Assembly (NCBI GenBank): GCA_020846575.1
Contig: JADLDQ010000403.1
Span: forward strand, 1 to 22,062
DNA from: Burkholderiales bacterium
GTDB lineage: Bacteria > Pseudomonadota > Gammaproteobacteria > Burkholderiales > SG8-39
Direction: 5' to 3'
DNA length: 22,062 nt
A program made the position numbers and the translations under genes. The notes beneath the pieces are model-generated. The model worked only from the letters and a program-made list of their open reading frames with translations. It did no database searches and was not told where the DNA came from. Each line of letters opens with the position of its first letter. The first letter of the stretch is position 1. Below, one piece after another: positions 1 through 7,088 of the stretch.

Positions 1-510
1 ATCGCCCATGCCGGCGAAGTGCACGTTGTCGAAGGCATTACGATCGCCCGTGACCTGCGTGCAAATCAGCGACGTGGCATCCGCCACCCCGTGAAACACC
101 TGGAAGTTCGCGAAGTAGCAGCCGTTCGCGCTCACCTTGAACAGCGGGCTCACGCCGGTCGCCGTCGAGAGCTGCGCGATACGCGAGCGCTGCGAAACCG
201 ACGACGGGGCTCCGATCCCGATCAGGTGCGTCAGGTCCTTGTTCCAGTCCAGCGTCGCGCTCTGGTAGTCCGTGGTGTTGGCCTCCGTGTTGCTCTCGGC
301 TATCAGGAACACCACGTCATTGGCCCCTGCCGTGCACTTCCCCAGGGCCGCAGAGAGGGTCTTGAGCGGGCGCCGCGGGCTCTTGCCGTGGTTCCCGTCA
401 CTGCCAGTCGAGGGCTTGACGAAATAGTAGGTGCCATTGAAAGGCAACCCGCCAACCCCGCCCAGGACGGGGATGCCGAAGCTCATGATGCCATTCGGAA
501 AATCAGTCAT
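1..510 (-). CDS. Phage structural protein, partial (3' end beyond window)
   Basis: The minus-strand frame is open from ATG at 510 to the left edge of the window (170 codons), so the C-terminus is missing. The start is supported by GAAGGAG placed 6 bases upstream. The N-terminus is glycine-rich (GIPVLGGVGGLPFNGTYYF), followed by stretches such as DVVFLIAESNT, DWNKDLTHLIGI and SRIAQLSTATG. The pattern of short hydrophobic strands separated by turns resembles beta-helix-like virion proteins that often follow the capsid gene in podovirus-like genomes. It lies downstream of the major capsid gene, separated from it by a terminator-like hairpin. A virion role is inferred from position and general resemblance; the exact function is unknown. 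Confidence 0.75.
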   Translation of the reverse strand, partial: MTDFPNGIMSFGIPVLGGVGGLPFNGTYYFVKPSTGSDGNHGKSPRRPLKTLSAALGKCTAGANDVVFLIAESNTEANTTDYQSATLDWNKDLTHLIGIGAPSSVSQRSRIAQLSTATGVSPLFKVSANGCYFANFQVFHGVADATSLICTQVTGDRNAFDNVHFAGMGD

Positions 511-571
511 TGCTCACTCCTTCGCCGGCCACGCGAGCCACGCAGGCGCCTAGCCCAGCCGGCATCGATTG

Positions 572-602
572 AAAAGGTGCGACCCCGCCGAAGCGGGGCC
601 GC
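572..602 (-). terminator. Hairpin after the capsid gene
   Basis: The arms at 579-588 and 593-602 form a 10-bp GC-rich stem with one mismatch and a UUCG-type tetraloop on the minus strand. It is followed by a short T run (plus-strand AAAA at 572-575). It lies just after the capsid stop codon and before the next gene, so it could be an intrinsic terminator or attenuator that sets a high capsid transcript level. The T tract is short, so termination may be only partial. Confidence 0.55.
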
Positions 603-611
603 GGTCTTGCA

Positions 612-1520
612 TCAGCCGCCCGGTGTGCCGTAGGCGCCGCGCCAATTCGACCAGCCCTGGATCGATCGGCCGCGGACCTTGTAGCGCATGTTCCCGGTCT
701 CGAAGTCCCCTTCGATCTTGGTCATCGGCGCCTTGCGCTCGATGAACTTCAGACCGTCCGGGCAATCCGTCACCAGGAACCAGGCGTCCGTATCCGTCAG
801 CCGCTTGTCCATGACGATCATCGGGACCAGGTTCATGTCCCGAGCCGCGTTGGTCGCGTTGTTCGCCGTCCAGTCCTGTTGCACGGACTTGAGCAGACGG
901 TGAGCCACGAACCGGAGCGCGGTCGGGATGACCATGCACTTGATCTCGAGATCGACCGGGATATTGCGGTCGTCCACGGCGTTGCTGATCTGCGTCGAGA
1001 GGTCCTCCAGCGAGGTCTCGTGCAGGTCCGCCGCGTTGGTCAGCAGGTTCGACTGATTGCCGGCAGAACGTGTCGGGTGCGACGCCGAGAACAGCGCCAC
1101 GCCGTCGCCGCCGAGGTACGACGCAGAGAACCCGTTGTTCAGCAGGTTCGCCACGCGGACCGCGATGGTGTGCTTGTACGACCTTGCCAACGCGCGGGCC
1201 AGCTTCTTGCCGATCGAGCCGTACAGCCCGTCTTCCTCGGCTTCCTCGGTGATGGCGAACGCCAGAGCGATCGTGTCGAACACGTACCGAGCCGTGTAGG
1301 TTTCCCCCGTCTCGTCGTAGGTGATCGCAGCACCTTCGCCCTTCACCGCGGCTTCCCCGAGGCCGGCCATCATCTGATCCTCGACGTAAGCCTTGCGGCT
1401 CTCCGTCTCGACCGACACGTACTTGCGCCAGGTGTCCATCGTGCGCTTGTACTCCAGCCCGAAGACCGTGTTCAGGCCATCCTGGAGCTGCTTCTTGAAC
1501 TGTGCTCTGTTCATGGCCAT
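612..1520 (-). CDS. Major capsid protein
   Basis: This 302-aa protein matches the general pattern of Mu gpT-like/HK97-fold major head proteins. It begins MAMNRAQFKKQLQDGLNTVF, has a middle segment with LFSASHPTRSAGNQSNL, then a VDDRNIPVDLEIKCMVIPTA stretch and a C-terminal domain around WFLVTDCPDGLKFIERKAPM. About 300 residues is normal for the family. The ATG at 1520 has AAGGGAGA upstream. The gene starts 2 bases after the stop of the preceding head protein, so the two are probably coupled. The order scaffold - small head protein - capsid is the usual head-gene order. The assignment is from recognised family patterns, not an alignment; confidence is high because the neighbourhood agrees. Confidence 0.9.
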   Translation of the reverse strand: MAMNRAQFKKQLQDGLNTVFGLEYKRTMDTWRKYVSVETESRKAYVEDQMMAGLGEAAVKGEGAAITYDETGETYTARYVFDTIALAFAITEEAEEDGLYGSIGKKLARALARSYKHTIAVRVANLLNNGFSASYLGGDGVALFSASHPTRSAGNQSNLLTNAADLHETSLEDLSTQISNAVDDRNIPVDLEIKCMVIPTALRFVAHRLLKSVQQDWTANNATNAARDMNLVPMIVMDKRLTDTDAWFLVTDCPDGLKFIERKAPMTKIEGDFETGNMRYKVRGRSIQGWSNWRGAYGTPGG

Positions 1521-1522
1521 GG

Positions 1523-2083
1523 TCAGTCTCCCTTCACGAGGCTGGAGTTCATCTTGACCTCGAGCTTCGCGTTCGCGCCCGCAGCGTTACCGGGTCGGTC
1601 GATCAGCCCGAGCACCAGGAATTGCCCCGTGCCGATATCGCCCAGGTCCACCTCCATGCCGGACAGGCCGGTGGTGGTGCTGCCGGAGTGATCCAACTCG
1701 ATGTCCACCTGAGTACCCTTGTGCGTCGCGTCCACGTAGGCCGTGCCCGTGTCGCACTGCACCTCGAAGGTGATGTTCGGGTCGTCGTAGACGTAGGCCG
1801 TCACGTCCTCGGACCCCAGGGTCGCCGTCGAGGCCACCCAATGCGGGGAGAAGACCACCGAGCCGTCCGAGGCCCGGTACTTGCAGCCGGCGAAGATGCC
1901 AACCAGGCTGCTGCTGTTGTCGGCCGCGCGGGCCAGATACCCGCTCGACAGAATTACGGCGTCGCCAGTGAACAGGGCGGTGCCATACGCGCTCTGGATC
2001 TTGTAGCTGTCCGAAGCGCGAATCACCCCACCCGACACATGGCGATGCGGCTTGAACCCGCTTGGGGCGTCCACATTGGCCAT
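1523..2083 (-). CDS. Phage head/decoration-type structural protein
   Basis: This 186-aa protein begins MANVDAPSGFKPHRHVSGG and contains GTALFTGDAVILSSG, VGIFAGCKYRASDGS and HWVASTATLG. That pattern is frequent in small proteins encoded directly before the major capsid gene of podovirus-like phages, where a head-stabilising or decoration role is usually assumed. The ATG at 2083 is preferred over the in-frame TTG at 2089 because AAAGGAG lies 7 bases before it. It is followed directly by the capsid gene. The sequence is rich in short beta-type segments, with no membrane segment or enzyme motif. A virion role is inferred from position; the biochemical role is not known. Confidence 0.7.
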   Translation of the reverse strand: MANVDAPSGFKPHRHVSGGVIRASDSYKIQSAYGTALFTGDAVILSSGYLARAADNSSSLVGIFAGCKYRASDGSVVFSPHWVASTATLGSEDVTAYVYDDPNITFEVQCDTGTAYVDATHKGTQVDIELDHSGSTTTGLSGMEVDLGDIGTGQFLVLGLIDRPGNAAGANAKLEVKMNSSLVKGD

Positions 2084-2089
2084 TGCCAA

Positions 2090-2279
2090 ACTCCTTTAGT
2101 TGTAAGGGTTTAGCGTGACTGCGGCCTGACGGCCTTGGACTCGTCGCGCTCGTGTGCCCGGGCGGGCCACCGCTGCGGTGCAGCGTGACGGCAGGAGACT
2201 CCCCGCCTGCCGGCGGGTCTCGGGGCTACCTCAAGACGAGATAGCCCCTATCCGCTTGACTCAAAACGACATGCTCGGT
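2090..2279. other. Intergenic region with one GC hairpin
   Basis: This is a 190-bp gap between two head genes. It holds an imperfect GC-rich hairpin at 2195-2221 (CCCGCC/GGCGGG stem with a flanking GAGA/TCTC extension) without a T run on either strand. No convincing promoter or small gene was seen. It could be an RNA-processing or attenuation element. Confidence 0.35.
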
Positions 2280-2813
2280 TCAGTCGTCGGCATCCTCCCT
2301 GACCTTGACCTCCCTCATTGGGACAGACCTCTCGGCCATCTGGATGCCGTGGAAGCCGCGCCTGCCGCTCCCGACGTTCTCGGCGTTGAACTTGTCCAGC
2401 GCCCGGTGAATCGCCGCGGTGCGCTGGCCGGTCTTCTCCGCAAAGTAGTTCTCCCGCCTGCGGCTAAGCGCCATCGGTCGCTCGCACAGAATCAGCCCCT
2501 CCACGCCCACGCACCCAGCGAACCGGCCCGAGTCGATGCGCGGCACCGGGAAGTCCTCGCTCACCGTCTCAGCAGGCCGCGGCCTCCAGCCCTCGCGCTG
2601 CTTGCGGCTCCAGTTCGACGTGTCGTCTTGACCGGCCATTGATGCGCGTATCCATCGCTGGTCCTGCCCTGGCCTTGGCGGCGGCATGGTGAGGCTCGCG
2701 CCCTGGCGCCACGGCTCGTCTTCCTCCTCGTGCACCGGCTCGGAGACCCTTGCTTGCGCCTCCCACGTCTGGTGTACCGACACGCCCCTGGCTCGATTCT
2801 GGATCTTGCTCAT
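2280..2813 (-). CDS. Conserved phage hypothetical protein
   Basis: This 177-aa protein is of unassigned function. The central part, with PPPRPGQDQRWIRAS, NWSRKQREGWRPR and the segment RIDSGRFAGCVGVEGLILCE, resembles a protein often found beside the scaffold gene in podovirus-like head clusters. The N-terminus is acidic (EEEDE near residue 30) and the C-terminus is basic/polar. ATG at 2813 overlaps the stop of the scaffold-like gene in an ATGA arrangement, with GAGGAGTGAACGC upstream, so translation is probably coupled. No catalytic motif, signal peptide or membrane segment is visible. A virion-assembly role is inferred from position only. Confidence 0.7.
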   Translation of the reverse strand: MSKIQNRARGVSVHQTWEAQARVSEPVHEEEDEPWRQGASLTMPPPRPGQDQRWIRASMAGQDDTSNWSRKQREGWRPRPAETVSEDFPVPRIDSGRFAGCVGVEGLILCERPMALSRRRENYFAEKTGQRTAAIHRALDKFNAENVGSGRRGFHGIQMAERSVPMREVKVREDADD

Positions 2814-3877
2814 GCGTTCACTCCTCGTTCACGGTTGCGCTTGTTCATCGCGTACTCCTGCAGGTGCTCCTTGTTGTTCGGGTCCATGCCGAAATCCCGC
2901 ATGTTCTCCAGGTCCGCCCGCGTCAACTGCACCTGGTTCTTCTTCGCCGCCGGCCGCCCCACGGCGCCCCTGGTCACTGGCGCCACCGTCGTCTTGGCCC
3001 CGCCACCACCGAATACCCGCTGCACCCGAGACTTGAGCCCAGGCATCTGTGTGGCGACCCGGCGGTCCAGCTCGTTGAAGTACTCGACCGAACCCACCGC
3101 GAAGCTGTGCTCGCCGGCCTTGACCTCGGCCGCCAAGCCGATGTCGATCCCCCTGGTTGCCGCGGCCTGCTGTCGGAAGTCCTGGTGCTGCATCCAGCGG
3201 TTCCGCCCCAGCCACCTGTCCGCAATCGGATTCGTCGGCTTGGTCTCCTTCGGCTCCGGCGCCTTGGCCAGCGCCTCCTTCGCCCGCTCTGCGTCTCTGG
3301 CGTCCGCCCGGAGCTTTTCCAACTCCCCCTGCACCTTGATTTCGGTGTCGGTCTCGCCTGCCTCCTTGGCCGCCTTCAACTCCCGCTGCTTCTTCTCGAT
3401 CTCGCCAGCCAGCATCGCAGTCACCAGGCTTACGTTGACCCGCTGCGACTCGAGCAGCGCCGCCTCAGCCCGTTGCCTCGCCGCCTCCGCTGCGTCCGCC
3501 CTGGCCCGCTCCTCGGCCTTCAGCCGGCGTTCCCTGCCCACTCGCTTCTGCAGCGCCTCCGGCCAGTTCTTGCGCTCCTCGGCCGTGATGAGCGTCAGAG
3601 GGTCCACCACCTCGCCGGCATCGTCGTCGTATGCCGTTTCCGCGTGGGTCTCGTCGGCCTCGACCGCGGCCTTCCTGCCGGCACCCTCGTCCTCGTCCAG
3701 TACAACGACCTCAAGGTCATCTTCGGGCTTCAGGCTCGGGTCAACCGAGCTACCGCCCAGCACCTCGTCGCGGTCTTGAGACCCGCCGTCCAGCGCGTCC
3801 AGGCCGTCATCGACCTTTTCGTCCTTCAGATCGTCATCATCACCGCCCAACAGATCAGCGTCGCTCAACTTCGCCAT
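2810..3877 (-). CDS. Scaffolding-like protein
   Basis: This 355-aa protein has a very acidic, disordered-looking N-terminus (runs of D and E through about residue 95). A long Ala/Glu/Arg/Lys-rich coiled-coil region covers about residues 95-210 (RLKAEERARADAAEAARQRA is typical). A more folded C-terminal part ends in a basic tail (KNQVQLTRADLENMRDF, then NKRNRERGVNA). That layout, between portal and capsid genes, is what phage scaffolding proteins look like. ATG at 3877 has GGAGG 4-5 bases upstream. No protease triad was recognised. The assignment rests on composition and gene order, because scaffolds diverge quickly. Confidence 0.7.
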   Translation of the reverse strand: MAKLSDADLLGGDDDDLKDEKVDDGLDALDGGSQDRDEVLGGSSVDPSLKPEDDLEVVVLDEDEGAGRKAAVEADETHAETAYDDDAGEVVDPLTLITAEERKNWPEALQKRVGRERRLKAEERARADAAEAARQRAEAALLESQRVNVSLVTAMLAGEIEKKQRELKAAKEAGETDTEIKVQGELEKLRADARDAERAKEALAKAPEPKETKPTNPIADRWLGRNRWMQHQDFRQQAAATRGIDIGLAAEVKAGEHSFAVGSVEYFNELDRRVATQMPGLKSRVQRVFGGGGAKTTVAPVTRGAVGRPAAKKNQVQLTRADLENMRDFGMDPNNKEHLQEYAMNKRNRERGVNA

Positions 3878-3911
3878 ACGTCCCTCCGGCTCTCGCCGTG
3901 TTTGAAAAGGC

Positions 3912-4391
3912 TTACAGGTAGACCCTAAACCCTGCCGGGTTCTTGATCCGCATCGTGATGTCGTCGTCGTTCACGGTCAGCAACTCAACGCCCTGGTACT
4001 CGACGTGCTGCCCGGAGTAGCGGCCGTAGATCACCCAGTCTCCGACCTTGATGTCCCATGCGAGGGTGCCGTCCGGCCTGCGGAAGCGCTCCGACTTGCC
4101 GGCAATAGGCCCCATCGCCACGACCTGCCCGATGTAGTTCAGGTGACGCTCGACCGATTGCGCCATCGACGGCAGGGCAATCCCGCTGGCCGTCATCCGC
4201 TTGGGCTGCTTCGGAAACACGAGCACCCGCCAAATGGTCGGCTCCGGTATGTCGTCCGGGTCGATCCCGGTCTCCGAGAAGTCCATCCAGTCCAGCACCT
4301 CCCGACCAACCGTCTGAGGCGGGATGAACTCGCCCTCGGCATCCTGAAGTTCATGGAGAAACTCGTCCGCCGCCGTCAGTGCGTCGCTCAT
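3912..4391 (-). CDS. GroES-like co-chaperonin-fold protein
   Basis: This 159-aa protein has an extra N-terminal segment of about 50 residues and a GroES-like beta-barrel from about residue 51 to 148. Key stretches are TIWRVLVFPKQPKRMTASG (start of the barrel leading into the mobile-loop position), GQVVAMGPIAG, VGDWVIYGRYSGQHVEYQG and LLTVNDDDITMRI. In bacterial GroES the same order (LRPL, the mobile loop, the GxV-GxG turn, GD-V-F, the final ILA-D strand) is used to cap GroEL, and phages encode variants to fold capsid proteins. ATG at 4391 is chosen because GAGGAG lies 5 bases upstream; an in-frame ATG at 4406 lacks this. It sits between portal and scaffold genes, which fits help with head assembly. 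Confidence 0.75.
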   Translation of the reverse strand: MSDALTAADEFLHELQDAEGEFIPPQTVGREVLDWMDFSETGIDPDDIPEPTIWRVLVFPKQPKRMTASGIALPSMAQSVERHLNYIGQVVAMGPIAGKSERFRRPDGTLAWDIKVGDWVIYGRYSGQHVEYQGVELLTVNDDDITMRIKNPAGFRVYL

Positions 4392-4392
4392 G

Positions 4393-4587
4393 TCACTCCT
4401 CGTCAAGTGTGTCGGATAAGCCCCTGCTTACCCTATCGATTATCTGGATGGCCTCCTCCATGCCGGCGATCTTCGCCGACCTCCGAAGGTAGTCCTCCCA
4501 AGTCTTGCAGTTGCCCCGCGCGATCTTCGGCGCCTCCTGGTCGATGTGCGCCTGGAGCGCCTTCTTGTAGGCCAGCGGCAGGCTCAT
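4393..4587 (-). CDS. Small hypothetical phage protein
   Basis: This 64-aa protein (MSLPLAYKKALQAHIDQEAP at the start, ending DTLDEE) is predicted to be mostly helical and has no recognised motif. The ATG at 4587 overlaps the portal stop codon (ATGA), and the stop lies 1 base from the next start, so it is part of the coupled head operon. The WEDYLRRSAKIAGMEEAI pattern is seen in small proteins next to portal genes in similar phages; function unknown. Confidence 0.65.
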   Translation of the reverse strand: MSLPLAYKKALQAHIDQEAPKIARGNCKTWEDYLRRSAKIAGMEEAIQIIDRVSRGLSDTLDEE

Positions 4588-7088
4588 TCTTGCGGCCCCC
4601 GCAGCGACGCTTCCACCTTCGCCACCGCCTCATCGAGCATGCGCTGCATCTCGGCGGTCATGCGCTGCCCGGCCATCTGCCGCCTGGCCTGAGCGAGTTG
4701 CTCTCGCAACGCCCCCTCGCGCCGGCCGAACTCCAGTTGCATCTTGCCCCGCTCGATCTCGGACTTCTCGGCCGCAATCTGCTGCCGCGCCTGGTCAAGT
4801 TCCTGCGCCTGCTGCGATAGGGCCTGCGCCTGAGCGCCGGCGTCCTGCCCACCGGGGGCCGGTAGCCTCTGAATCGCCGCCGCGGCCATCTGCGCCAGCT
4901 GGTTCTCGACCTGCGGTGGGATCGGCTGCTGCTCCTCTCCACCCAGGGGCGGCAGCTGTACGCCCATCGCCATCGCGTACTCGATCCGAGTCTGGTAGGC
5001 GATGTGCTCGGCGATGTGGGCCATCATCACCGGGGAAAGCTGCTGTAGCAGTGGATTCTTCTCCGCCTCCATCCGGTGCATCAGGTCCATGTGCACGGCA
5101 ATGTGGGACGGGTGCGCTTGGTCCTGGAATGAACCGATCACCCTGCCCATCAACGCCCTGCTGTTCTCCGTCACCGGGTCGCACCGCGGCGGCTTCTGGG
5201 CCTTTCGCAGGAACCGCTCGAAGTCCGGAACACGCAACGACTCCAAGAAGTACCGCTCGACCTCTTCCTCGTCGTAGGCTTGCGGCTTCGCATCGGCTCG
5301 CGCCTGCACCGCCTGAGCAATCGCGATCCGCTGCGTCGTACTGAAGATGTTCGGATCCGACACCGGCACCACGTCAACGCGGCCATCGAAGTCCGCCCTG
5401 GCGATCGACCGCGGCGCACCGGCCACCTCGTAGGGGTAGCCTTCCTCCGGCAGGTGCTGCCCGTTCAGGTCGGCTATCAGCCGCAACTCCTCGGCAATCG
5501 CCTGGTGCAGCCGCGTGTGGATGCCAGAGTGAACCTTGGAGCCCTGCTCGATCAGCGCAACCGTCGTCCCAACTGGCCCCGTGTTCGACGCATCCCCCAC
5601 CATCGCCTCGGTGGTTGAGGCAAACCGCCGCCCCACCCCGATCATCAACTCCAGGGTCTTGAAGTCCGCCTCGCTCGGCCCCTTGAAGCTCGGCGTGAAG
5701 AAGCACTTCTGCAGTTCGTCGGAGGTCATATCGACCTCCTTGTAGACGCCGTACTCCAGGGACACATCGGACGGTATGCGAGCGTCCTTGCTCTTGAACC
5801 CGCCGTTCATCCCTGCGAAGGCGCACCCGAGGATGATTGCCCTCAGCTGCCCGGTCACCGCGTGAGCCGTCCCGCCGATGAAGTGAATCAACCCCTTGGA
5901 ATAGAAGCCGTCCCCGGGCAGGAACGGGAAGTGCACGATGCACCTCTGCCGGGTCTTGAGCGCGTCTTCCTCTTTCCAGTTTCTGCGGATTGCAAGAACC
6001 TGGAGACTGTCCTTGTCCACCGTCACGATGTACGGCAGCCCAATCCCCGTCGGCTGTCCGTCGTCTCCGATGTCCTCGAACCCCGGCAGGTCGTAGTAGC
6101 AGTAGCACTCCCACGCTACGTGGTCTTCGTCGTCCAGCAGGTACTTGTCCGCATCCTGCTGACCTTCGGCACGGTCCTGCGTCTCTTTCAGGCGCTCGTT
6201 GACCATCGGCCCATCCGTGGGCATGCCCAGCGGCACGTCGCGGTAGAAGCCGCTCGCTTGCAGGCGCCGCATGTCGTTCTTGGACGTCGGAATCTGGAGC
6301 GTGTACCGAGGCGCTGAGTTGAGTGACGTGCAGCCGTGGGGCACGAGCAAGTGATCGCCACGGATCCACCGCGACACCACCCGACGTTCCAACTCGTCCT
6401 TGTAGACCTTCTTGAACTGGCTGCCGTTGCACGCCAGCACGTAGAGAAGTCGGTCCATCTCGTCGTAGTACGTCCCGCGGTCCTCTTCCATCAACTGATA
6501 GTTGAGGTAGTCGGCGACCCGGGTTGCCTGATCTTCGAGTTCCTTCGTCCTCGCCCCGATGATCTTGCCCTTCGCCGGCCCGCTTGGCGGCACCAGCTCG
6601 GCAATCGCCCGGGCCTGGAATTGGACGGCAGCCTCGGCGATCAGCGGGTAATGCGTCTTGCCCGCCAGTTCCATGATGTGCGCCGTGCCGCCGGGGCTTG
6701 GCACGAGCCCCTGCAACTCGATCCCATCTGCCAGTCGCTCGAACCACTCGGAGCGGGCCAGCGCGTCGGCGCGCGCCCACTCGTCCACGTCCCCAGCGAT
6801 CTTGGACAACGTGCCGGCGTCCAGATACTCGGCGAGGTTCGCCCCGTGCTCCATCGGATCGCCTGGCGCACGCTCGTCGCCCATCATCATGTCGCCCGCG
6901 TCCATCGCCACCACGATCGAGCCGTCCGGCAGCACCTCGATGCCGGGGGCAATGCCCGGAGGGGTCAGGTCCACGAGCGCCATTGCATCCGCAGGCAACT
7001 CGGCGTCCGTTCGCCGGGCCTCGGACGCTAGAACCTGGTCCGGGTCGCCGAACGTCACGTCAGTCAGATCACGCAGATTTACGGGCAT
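4584..7088 (-). CDS. Portal protein
   Basis: This 834-aa protein lies directly downstream of the large terminase gene, overlapping it by 20 bases, and upstream of the scaffold and capsid genes. That is the canonical portal position. Its length suits podovirus portals with a large C-terminal extension. Recognisable parts are the helical region around residue 195 (LNYQLMEEDRGTYYDEM, followed by CNGSQFKKVYKD), the PFLPGDGFYSKGLIHFIGG stretch, and a Gln/Ala/Glu/Arg-rich coiled coil over roughly the last 90 residues (QELDQARQQIAAEKSEIERG). It would form the dodecameric vertex through which DNA is packaged. The ATG at 7088 has only a weak GGGGAT upstream, consistent with coupling to terminase translation. 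Confidence 0.85.
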   Translation of the reverse strand: MPVNLRDLTDVTFGDPDQVLASEARRTDAELPADAMALVDLTPPGIAPGIEVLPDGSIVVAMDAGDMMMGDERAPGDPMEHGANLAEYLDAGTLSKIAGDVDEWARADALARSEWFERLADGIELQGLVPSPGGTAHIMELAGKTHYPLIAEAAVQFQARAIAELVPPSGPAKGKIIGARTKELEDQATRVADYLNYQLMEEDRGTYYDEMDRLLYVLACNGSQFKKVYKDELERRVVSRWIRGDHLLVPHGCTSLNSAPRYTLQIPTSKNDMRRLQASGFYRDVPLGMPTDGPMVNERLKETQDRAEGQQDADKYLLDDEDHVAWECYCYYDLPGFEDIGDDGQPTGIGLPYIVTVDKDSLQVLAIRRNWKEEDALKTRQRCIVHFPFLPGDGFYSKGLIHFIGGTAHAVTGQLRAIILGCAFAGMNGGFKSKDARIPSDVSLEYGVYKEVDMTSDELQKCFFTPSFKGPSEADFKTLELMIGVGRRFASTTEAMVGDASNTGPVGTTVALIEQGSKVHSGIHTRLHQAIAEELRLIADLNGQHLPEEGYPYEVAGAPRSIARADFDGRVDVVPVSDPNIFSTTQRIAIAQAVQARADAKPQAYDEEEVERYFLESLRVPDFERFLRKAQKPPRCDPVTENSRALMGRVIGSFQDQAHPSHIAVHMDLMHRMEAEKNPLLQQLSPVMMAHIAEHIAYQTRIEYAMAMGVQLPPLGGEEQQPIPPQVENQLAQMAAAAIQRLPAPGGQDAGAQAQALSQQAQELDQARQQIAAEKSEIERGKMQLEFGRREGALREQLAQARRQMAGQRMTAEMQRMLDEAVAKVEASLRGPQE

